A stretch of DNA of 10,100 nucleotides from an uncultured Actinomyces sp. GTDB lineage: Bacteria; Actinomycetota; Actinomycetes; Actinomycetales; Actinomycetaceae. Position numbers and translations under genes: made by a program. Shown piece by piece: positions 1 through 4,613 of the stretch (positions are counted from its first letter, which is position 1; every line of letters begins with the position of its first letter). Where the stretch lies: contig CACYEE010000168.1 in the NCBI GenBank assembly GCA_902773415.1, positions 1 through 10,100 on the forward strand, given 5' to 3'. Below the pieces are notes generated by a model. The model had not been told where the DNA came from and searched no databases. It worked only from the letters and a program-made list of their open reading frames with translations.

Positions 1-1095
1 CCCCGGCGCTGCCGGCACGGCGAAGGGCTTCTCGCCCAGGCGCAAGATCCGCAGGTTCTTCTTCGTCCGCAGCAGGTCGAGCGCCTCGGGTTCGTAGCCG
101 GGCGCCGCAATGCATTCGGTGAAGACCGGCTTGACTTGCCGTGCCATTTCGAGGGTGACGGTGCGGTTTGCCGCGATGACGCCGCCGTAGGCGGAGACGG
201 GATCGCAGGCATGGGCATTGCGGTGCGCCTGCGCGATGTCGGCGCCGATTGCGAGACCGCAGGGGTTTGCGTGCTTGATGATGGCGACGGCCGGGTCGGC
301 GTGGTCGTATGCGGCGCGAATCGCGGCGTCGGTGTCCTGGTAGTTGTTGTAGCTCATGGGCTTTCCGCCGAGCTGTTCGGCGTTCGCGAGGCCTCCGGTT
401 TCGCCCTCGGCCACGTACAGGGCGGCCGCCTGGTGCGGGTTCTCGCCGTATCGGAGCGCGGCGGCCCGCTTCCAGGCCCCCCCGATGAAGGGTGCCTGTT
501 CTTCGCCAAGCAGCGTCGCGCCCATCCAGGAGGCGACGGCAACATCGTAGGCCGCGGTATGCGCGAAGGCTTCGCATGCCAGGCGCTTGCGGGCTTCGTC
601 GTCGAATCCGCCGTTCCTTGCGGCTTCGATGACTTCGCCGTAGCGTTCGGGATTGACGACGACCGCCACGCAGGCGTGGTTTTTCGCGGCGGCACGGATC
701 ATCGTGGGGCCGCCGATATCGATCTTTTCGATGCATTCGTCGATGCCGGCGCCCGAGGCGACCGTGGCGGCGAAGGGATAGAGGTTGACGACGACGAGGT
801 CGACGGCTTCGATTCCGAGTTCGCCCATCTGCGCCTTGTGCGCTTCGAGGCGACGGTCGGCGAGGATGCCTCCGTGAATCAGCGGGTGGAGAGTCTTGAC
901 ACGCCCGTCGAAGCACTCGGGGAAGCCGGTGACCGAATCGACAGGGGTGACGGGCACGCCGGCAGCCTCGATGGCCTTCGCGGTCGAGCCGGTCGAGACG
1001 ATGTCGCATCCGGCTTCGCTCAGGCCGCGGGCGAGGTCTTCGACGCCGGTCTTGTCGAAGACGGAAATGATGGCTCGGGTAAATGGAATCCGCAT
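1..1095 (-). CDS. purH: Bifunctional AICAR formyltransferase / IMP cyclohydrolase PurH (3' end outside window)
   Basis: PurH catalyses the last two steps of de novo IMP synthesis in the cytoplasm: formylation of AICAR ribotide (ZMP) by 10-formyl-tetrahydrofolate, then ring closure to IMP. 365 codons are visible; the family is usually about 510-540 residues, so roughly the last 150 lie beyond base 1. The N-terminal MGS-like cyclohydrolase domain shows SVFDKTG (11-17), STGSTAK (34-40), VTGFPE (55-60), DGRVKTLHP (63-71), HGGIL (73-77) and NLYPF (104-108). The transformylase domain begins near LRYGENPHQ (214-222) and shows SYNNYQD (248-254), the catalytic Lys-His pair in IIKHANPCG (272-280), and CDPVSAYGG (297-305). 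The start is the ATG at 1093-1095, with AAGGAGGA just upstream (1099-1106). This frame has no stop within the window. It is preceded by a ZTP riboswitch, which fits the enzyme's substrate. Identification is secure. Confidence 0.97.
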   Translation of the reverse strand, partial: MRIPFTRAIISVFDKTGVEDLARGLSEAGCDIVSTGSTAKAIEAAGVPVTPVDSVTGFPECFDGRVKTLHPLIHGGILADRRLEAHKAQMGELGIEAVDLVVVNLYPFAATVASGAGIDECIEKIDIGGPTMIRAAAKNHACVAVVVNPERYGEVIEAARNGGFDDEARKRLACEAFAHTAAYDVAVASWMGATLLGEEQAPFIGGAWKRAAALRYGENPHQAAALYVAEGETGGLANAEQLGGKPMSYNNYQDTDAAIRAAYDHADPAVAIIKHANPCGLAIGADIAQAHRNAHACDPVSAYGGVIAANRTVTLEMARQVKPVFTECIAAPGYEPEALDLLRTKKNLRILRLGEKPFAVPAAPG

Positions 1096-1098
1096 GGA

Positions 1099-1147
1099 TC
1101 CTCCTTCGGTTCGTTCGCTGCAACGGTGTTCTTGAACGCGACCGAAA
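1099..1147 (-). promoter_or_regulatory. Putative expression platform: hairpin reaching into the purH Shine-Dalgarno
   Basis: Immediately after the aptamer, the minus strand can form an imperfect hairpin. TTCGGT (1146-1141) pairs with ACCGAA (1110-1105), and GTTC (1137-1134) pairs with GAAC (1116-1113), with a small internal loop between the helices. A further U-G pair is possible at 1147/1104. The 3' arm overlaps the first bases of the Shine-Dalgarno AAGGAGGA (1106-1099), and the ATG follows at 1095. No poly-U run follows the hairpin, so control of translation initiation is more likely than transcription termination. Pairing is seen by eye; the regulatory role is inferred. Confidence 0.45.
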
Positions 1148-1148
1148 C

Positions 1149-1220
1149 GCCCAGGCGTGCGACGCAGGTGGCCCGTGCGGCCGCTCCCTCACGGTTGTCC
1201 GTGCTACGCCAGTTGCGGCC
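1149..1220 (-). promoter_or_regulatory. ZTP/ZMP riboswitch (pfl motif) aptamer in the purH leader
   Basis: Read on the minus strand, this 72-nt segment matches the pfl/ZTP riboswitch consensus as I know it. P1 is a perfect 6-bp helix, GGCCGC (1220-1215) with GCGGCC (1184-1179). The conserved ACTGGCG follows the 5' strand of P1 (1213-1207). P2 is CACGG/CCGTG with an ACAA loop (1203-1190). The conserved GGGAGC leads into the 3' strand of P1. The hallmark CGCCTGGGC closes the aptamer (1157-1149), preceded by a small GCGT/ACGC hairpin. ZTP riboswitches bind ZMP or ZTP, signals of 10-formyl-THF shortage, and turn on purine and one-carbon genes. ZMP is the substrate of the downstream enzyme PurH, so the context agrees. 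The motif is seen directly; ligand and response are inferred from the family. Confidence 0.9.
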
Positions 1221-1228
1221 AGGGCCAG

Positions 1229-1234
1229 ACTATC
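1229..1234 (-). promoter_or_regulatory. Possible -10 element of purH
   Basis: GATAGT on the minus strand matches 4 of 6 positions of TATAAT and is preceded by TG one base further upstream of the TGATAGT string. It would place transcription start near 1222, just before the aptamer begins at 1220, which is where a riboswitch transcript should start. No convincing -35 box is visible at 16-18 bp, so this is a weak call based mainly on position. Confidence 0.3.
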
Positions 1235-1344
1235 AGCACCCGACGCCTGATGCCGCCCCGTCTTGCGGCCTGCCGAAGCGCTCGCGGCCGGGCAGTCCGC
1301 ATCCGGCGTGGCGAGAGGCCATCGGCCGCTCCGGAACCTTGCGC

Positions 1345-1439
1345 ATGGGACGGGGCTGTCCCATACGGGCGTCCCGCCGGCGGGTGCCGGAAAGGGGACA
1401 GGCCAGTGTCGCCTCGGGGACTGTCCCCCAATGCGACAC
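1345..1439. repeat. REP-like cluster of GGGAC/GTCCC inverted repeats
   Basis: Three nested inverted repeats share one core. ATGGGAC (1345-1351) faces GTCCCAT (1358-1364). GGGGACAG (1394-1401) faces CTGTCCCC (1421-1428). GTGTCGC (1406-1412) faces GCGACAC (1433-1439) and encloses GGGGAC-T-GTCCCC (1416-1428). CTGTCCC occurs at 1356-1362 and 1421-1427, and GGGACAG lies between them at 1395-1401, so alternative foldings are possible. Position between divergent genes and nested palindromy resemble REP/BIME elements. Copy number elsewhere in the genome cannot be seen here. Confidence 0.5.
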
Positions 1440-1537
1440 CCGGCTCTCTGGCCTGCACAAACGGCCGAGGCGGAAAACGGAGCGCCGCGCCGGATCCGTC
1501 CCGTCCGAGTTCGGGCTTCCTTGTGGCGCAGCCCCGC

Positions 1538-1564
1538 CCTTCATTCCACAACGTGGAATGAAGG
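1538..1564. repeat. Perfect palindrome, 12-bp arms, AAC spacer
   Basis: CCTTCATTCCAC (1538-1549) and GTGGAATGAAGG (1553-1564) are perfect inverted repeats separated by AAC. It lies about 25 bp upstream of the possible dcuB -10 element. It could be an operator for a dimeric regulator, or a dispersed repeat. No T-tract follows on either strand, so it is not a typical terminator. Confidence 0.6.
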
Positions 1565-1574
1565 AGTCCGATTC

Positions 1575-1593
1575 TGTGACATATGTCTAGTAT
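1575..1593 (+). promoter_or_regulatory. Possible CRP/GlxR-like site and -10 box for dcuB
   Basis: TGTGACATATGTCTAG (1575-1590) matches the left half, central TA and following TC of the CRP/GlxR consensus TGTGANNTANNTCACA, but the last three bases of the right half differ. It also contains the palindrome GACATATGTC (1578-1587). TAGTAT (1588-1593) matches 4 of 6 positions of a -10 box, with no clear -35. dcu genes in enterobacteria are under CRP/FNR-type control, which makes the site plausible but not demonstrated. Confidence 0.25.
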
Positions 1594-1622
1594 GGGAATG
1601 GCTTGCCGCCATCGTGATGGTG

Positions 1623-1677
1623 CCGTGCCCGTGTCCGCTCCGCCGACGATGCCGGAGCCGGGCCGGATGACGCACGG
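1623..1677 (+). other. Structured 5' leader hairpin of dcuB
   Basis: Three nested pairings stack around one loop: CCGTGC (1623-1628) with GCACGG (1672-1677), TCCG (1634-1637) with CGGA (1664-1667), and CTCCG with CGGAG around 1639-1657. It ends about 20 bp before the AAAGGAA ribosome site. It matches no riboswitch class I recognise and may simply reflect high GC content. Confidence 0.3.
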
Positions 1678-1714
1678 TCGGGCCGCATTCACCCTCCCGA
1701 AAGGAAATACGACG

Positions 1715-3025
1715 ATGATCTGGTTCCATCTGGCCGTCGTCCTGCTCTTCATCGTCCTTGGCGCCCGCATGGGCGGCATCGGCGTTGGCCTGGCAGGCGC
1801 AGGCGGCATTCTTGTTCTTGTCCTTACCGGCGTCTCCACCTCGGTCGACGCCGCCCCGTGGGAAGTCATCGGCATCATCATGTCGGTGATCTGCACCGTG
1901 GCCGCCCTCCAGCTGGCCGGCGCCATGGACCACATGGTCCACCTCACCGAAGTCCTGCTGCGCAAGCATCCCAAGCACATCGTGTTCCTGGCTCCGGCCG
2001 TCACCTACCTCATGTCGTTGCTGTGCGGCACCGGGCATACCGCCTACTCCGTCATTCCCGTCATTGTCGACGTGGCCAAGTCCCACGGCATCCGCCCCTC
2101 GCGTCCGCTGTCGATTGCGGTCGTCGCCTCGCAGGTCGGCGTAGCGGCCTCCCCGATTTCTGCCGCGATGGTCGCTCTGGCCGTCGCCCTCGAGCCGATG
2201 CGTATCGGCTACCTCCAATGCCTGGCGATCGTCATCCCCACGACCTTCATCGGCTGCATGGTCGGCGCCGCCGTCGCCTACTTCCAGGGCTGCGAGCTCG
2301 ACGAGGATCCTGTCTATCTCGAACGCAAGGCCGCCGGTCTCGTCAGGCCCGCAGCCGCCGCGTCGTCCGGCTACAAGGCCGCTCCCGCGGCCGCCAAGAG
2401 CCTGTGGATCTTCCTCGCCGCGCTTGTGATCGTCGTCGCCTACGCCACGATTTCCTCCCCCGAGCTTGGCATCATGGAAGAGCCCCCGATGAAGTCGACC
2501 CCGGCCATCATCACGATCATGATGGCCACCGCCGCGATCATCTGCTTCGCGGCCAAGGAGAAGACGGCGAAGATCGCCACCCAGGACACCTTCCAGGCCG
2601 GCATGTCCGCCGCGGTCTGCATCCTCGGCCTGGCCTGGCTGGGCAACGCCTTCGTCAACCACTACGAGGAGCAGATTTCGAGCGCCCTGTCCGGCCCCTT
2701 CCAGGCCGCCCCGTGGCTCGTGGCCGTGTTCTTCTATTTCGCCGCGCCGCTCATGTTCTCGCACGCGGCCACCACCCGCGCCTTCATGCCGCTCATGGTG
2801 AGCCTCGGCCTGCCCGGCGTTGCCCTTGTGGCCTCCTACCCCGCGGTAGCGAACTACTACCTGCTGCCGAACTACCCGACGACGGTCGCCGCGATGGAGA
2901 TGGACGATACCGGGTCGACGCGCGTGGGCAAGATGGTGCTCGACCATCCCTTCGTGCTTCCCGGCACGGCCGCGATCATCGTCTGCGTGGCCCTCGGATT
3001 CGCAATGGCGCCTTTCGTTCTCTGA
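1715..3025 (+). CDS. dcuB: Anaerobic C4-dicarboxylate (fumarate/succinate) transporter, DcuB-like
   Basis: This is an inner-membrane C4-dicarboxylate antiporter of the DcuA/DcuB family, expected to import fumarate, malate or aspartate and export succinate during anaerobic growth. The protein has 436 residues (family about 430-446) and is strongly hydrophobic throughout. Family signatures are LGARMGGIGVG (15-25) near the N-terminus, GTGHTAYSVIPVI (105-117), IRPSRPL (126-132), SQVGVAASPISAA (139-151), and YYLLPNYPTT (381-390) followed by MDDTGSTRVGK (396-406). GTGH-Y, the SLWIFLAAL segment (229-237) and FQAGM (293-297) look closer to DcuB than to DcuA from memory of the E. coli proteins; subtype is less sure than family. 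I chose the ATG at 1715 because MIWFHL aligns with the family start and AAAGGAA lies about 8 bp upstream. It is transcribed opposite to both neighbours, and no fumarate reductase or fumarase gene is visible. Confidence 0.93.
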   Translation: MIWFHLAVVLLFIVLGARMGGIGVGLAGAGGILVLVLTGVSTSVDAAPWEVIGIIMSVICTVAALQLAGAMDHMVHLTEVLLRKHPKHIVFLAPAVTYLMSLLCGTGHTAYSVIPVIVDVAKSHGIRPSRPLSIAVVASQVGVAASPISAAMVALAVALEPMRIGYLQCLAIVIPTTFIGCMVGAAVAYFQGCELDEDPVYLERKAAGLVRPAAAASSGYKAAPAAAKSLWIFLAALVIVVAYATISSPELGIMEEPPMKSTPAIITIMMATAAIICFAAKEKTAKIATQDTFQAGMSAAVCILGLAWLGNAFVNHYEEQISSALSGPFQAAPWLVAVFFYFAAPLMFSHAATTRAFMPLMVSLGLPGVALVASYPAVANYYLLPNYPTTVAAMEMDDTGSTRVGKMVLDHPFVLPGTAAIIVCVALGFAMAPFVL

Positions 3026-3052
3026 ACTCCCGTAAAACGGTTGAATCGCTGG

Positions 3053-3083
3053 CGTATCGCTGGGGTCAGACCCCAGCGATACG
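3053..3083. terminator. Perfect 15-bp-arm palindrome between convergent genes, possible bidirectional terminator
   Basis: CGTATCGCTGGGGTC (3053-3067) and GACCCCAGCGATACG (3069-3083) are perfect inverted repeats around a single A; a real hairpin would have a TCAGA loop and 13 pairs. It fills the 72-bp gap between the ends of dcuB (3025) and the DUF6350 gene (3098), the right place for a shared terminator. Neither strand has a U-tract straight after the stem, so an intrinsic terminator is not certain. The core GGGGTCAGACCCC also resembles dispersed REP-type palindromes. Confidence 0.5.
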
Positions 3084-3097
3084 GCGCGCAATCAGCT

Positions 3098-4510
3098 TTA
3101 GGAGTTGTCGCGGATTCGGGAGAGCCAGGCGCGCGGAAGCTCTCCGGCATGCGCTTCGGGGGCTGCGGCAGGAGTCCCGGAAACGGACACCGGGACCGGC
3201 GCGGCCAGCGCAGTGGCCGCTCGGGACGGTTCGCGTACGGGTTTGCGCGCCGAATCAGGGGGCACGGCACCCGGGTGGCGCAGACCCGTCACCCGGCTCT
3301 CCGCCACGGGGCCCCTCTCGGGTCCGCCGGATACGCTGCGGCGCTGGCGTGCCGCGTGGAAGGACCAATCAACCTTGCCGCGCTTTTCCTTCGCCCAGCG
3401 CACGCCCGGAACAATCGCCAGGCCGAGGCCGGTTTCAAGCGACAGCAGCAGCGCCATGAGCGGAGCGTTCGGGCCGACGTCCGTCATCGGCCCGGAGCCG
3501 AGAGGCCCCGAAGACAGCGCTCCGGCCAGGGCAAGGGCGGCAAATACGAGTCCGAACGCGACACCGAAGTCGCATGCAAGCGTGCCGGGCCCGCAGTGAC
3601 GGGAAGGCTCGGCGGCTTCATTGCCATGCGCCGCGCGTCGCATGGCAATGAAGCCGGCTGCCAGGCCCGCAAGAACGGGAATCGCCACAAGCGCGGGCAG
3701 GCGTGCGCCGGGCTCGGGCAGCGCTCCGAAGAAGGGCAGGCCCGGGAGCGTTCCCGCAGTCGTCCCGAAGGCGGAGAAGGAGGTTCCCGCGCCGACCCGG
3801 ACAGGCGCTCCGGCGGCAATCGACAGCGCCCAGACCGCAAGATCGGGAAGGAAAAGAAGCTGGACGAGCGTCAGCCCGAAGGTGCCGGAGCGGCTTGTCG
3901 CATAGGCGTCATAGAGGGCGTCGACACGCCCGCGGCCGGCGGAAAGCGCCGCGAAAACGAGGAGGAGGCCGGCGAACGCGAGAAGGGCGAGCAGCGGCCA
4001 GGCGTATCGCCATCCGCGCTCGACCCGGTCCCACCACGCCAGCGAGGGGATGAGCCAGGAACGCCAGGCGAGCAGCGCCGCGACGGCTCCGACGATTCCC
4101 GCTCCGAGGACTGCCGAAAGCCAGAACGTATCGGGCAGGGCGAGGAAGGCGACGACACAGGCCGAGAGCGCTCCGGTCGCGGCGACGACGGCAACGTCGC
4201 CCCATTCGACGACTCCGGCCCTGCGTGCGGCCCGATAGACGAGCCACAGCGCGAAAAGCGGGATGGCCAGCGGCACGAGGCCGATCCGGAGGTCTCCCGC
4301 GCAGACCGTCGCCCCGAAGGCGAGAAGCCAGAAGGACGAGGCGACGTGGAGGGCATCCGACCACGTGCAGTCGCTGAGCGCGGGAGCCGACGCCGTCGCG
4401 GCATAGATGCCGAAGGAGGCAAGCGCCATGAGAAGCCAGGTCAGCAGGAACGGCTGCACCGCGGCAATCGCCAGTGCAGCCCAGTGGTCACGCCTTTCCG
4501 AAAACTCCAT
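3098..4510 (-). CDS. DUF6350 family membrane protein, PerM-like
   Basis: 470-residue polytopic membrane protein of the actinobacterial DUF6350 family, which includes mycobacterial PerM, a protein implicated in cell division and persistence. About eight or nine hydrophobic segments are visible (roughly 11-38, 55-70, 76-92, 105-125, 131-150, 171-190, 211-234, 271-290, 315-332, 350-370). Support comes from LRIGLVPLAIPL (74-85) and the segment around LLFLPDLAVWALSIAAGAP (218-236) followed by GAGTSFSAFG (240-249) and a PxLPFFGALP-like stretch (256-265). The last 100 residues are a polar Pro/Ala/Arg-rich tail ending WLSRIRDNS. The frame stays open upstream, but 4510 is the first start giving a normal N-terminus. 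A good Shine-Dalgarno (4534-4540) lies 23 nt away, which is too far for that start. Codons 286-299 lie in a long palindrome (3613-3656). Upstream pcrA is 103 bp away in the same direction; co-transcription is possible. Confidence 0.85.
   Translation of the reverse strand: MEFSERRDHWAALAIAAVQPFLLTWLLMALASFGIYAATASAPALSDCTWSDALHVASSFWLLAFGATVCAGDLRIGLVPLAIPLFALWLVYRAARRAGVVEWGDVAVVAATGALSACVVAFLALPDTFWLSAVLGAGIVGAVAALLAWRSWLIPSLAWWDRVERGWRYAWPLLALLAFAGLLLVFAALSAGRGRVDALYDAYATSRSGTFGLTLVQLLFLPDLAVWALSIAAGAPVRVGAGTSFSAFGTTAGTLPGLPFFGALPEPGARLPALVAIPVLAGLAAGFIAMRRAAHGNEAAEPSRHCGPGTLACDFGVAFGLVFAALALAGALSSGPLGSGPMTDVGPNAPLMALLLSLETGLGLAIVPGVRWAKEKRGKVDWSFHAARQRRSVSGGPERGPVAESRVTGLRHPGAVPPDSARKPVREPSRAATALAAPVPVSVSGTPAAAPEAHAGELPRAWLSRIRDNS
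3613..3656. repeat. Perfect 18-bp-arm inverted repeat inside the DUF6350 gene
   Basis: CGGCTTCATTGCCATGCG (3613-3630) and CGCATGGCAATGAAGCCG (3639-3656) are perfect inverted repeats around an 8-nt loop. The repeat encodes residues 286-299 of the membrane protein (G-F-I-A-M-R-R-A-A-H-G-N-E-A), at the cytoplasmic-looking end of a transmembrane segment. An 18-bp perfect stem inside a gene is not expected by chance and suggests an inserted palindromic element or a DNA/RNA structural site. Confidence 0.75.
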
Positions 4511-4558
4511 CTTTCCATCGTCCCAGTCCCGGCCCTCCTTGTGCCGAGCCAGGCGCGG

Positions 4559-4594
4559 CGTGTCGCTGCGAAATCGCTCGCGCTGTCCGACACG
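4559..4594 (-). other. Weak hairpin in the pcrA-DUF6350 gap
   Basis: CGTGTCG (4559-4565) and CGACACG (4588-4594) form 7-bp arms around a 22-nt loop that itself contains GCGA/TCGC. It lies 19 bp past the pcrA stop codon on the minus strand. No T-run follows, so it may be an attenuator, an mRNA processing site or chance. The rest of this 103-bp gap holds only the AAGGAGG at 4534-4540. Confidence 0.25.
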
Positions 4595-4613
4595 GCAGCC
4601 GGGCAGCCGCTTC

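Larger units (their letters stand above)
1221..1714. other. Divergent purH/dcuB intergenic region
   Basis: About 490 bp lie between the purH aptamer and the dcuB start. I see no credible gene here: reading frames crossing it are Arg/Pro/Gly-rich and resemble no family. It holds a cluster of GGGAC/GTCCC inverted repeats (1345-1439), a perfect 12-bp-arm palindrome (1538-1564), a TGTGA-containing CRP-like site with a possible -10 (1575-1593), and a structured dcuB leader (1623-1677). The part from about 1240 to 1340 shows nothing recognisable. An in-frame ATG for dcuB exists at 1583, but the extra 44 residues are non-hydrophobic and absent from the family. Confidence 0.6.

Noticed and set aside
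1345..1439. CRISPR array or tRNA-like element in the repeat cluster
   Set aside because: Repeats are palindromic and unequal in length, with no regular spacers, cas genes or cloverleaf.
136..1590. 484-codon plus-strand frame opposite purH
   Set aside because: Antisense shadow of purH; PurH motifs are continuous on the minus strand from 1095 to base 1.
1583..1714. 44-residue N-terminal extension of DcuB from the ATG at 1583
   Set aside because: The family begins at the hydrophobic MIWFHL segment. The extension is polar and overlaps the proposed promoter, and the ribosome site lies before 1715.
1204..2004. 266-codon minus-strand frame crossing the intergenic region and the start of dcuB
   Set aside because: It overlaps the 5' edge of the ZTP aptamer and the dcuB coding region antisense, and has no recognisable domain or ribosome site.
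1541..3091. 516-codon minus-strand frame opposite dcuB
   Set aside because: Rich in Gly, His, Arg and Asp without hydrophobic pattern or motif; the plus strand encodes an unmistakable Dcu transporter.
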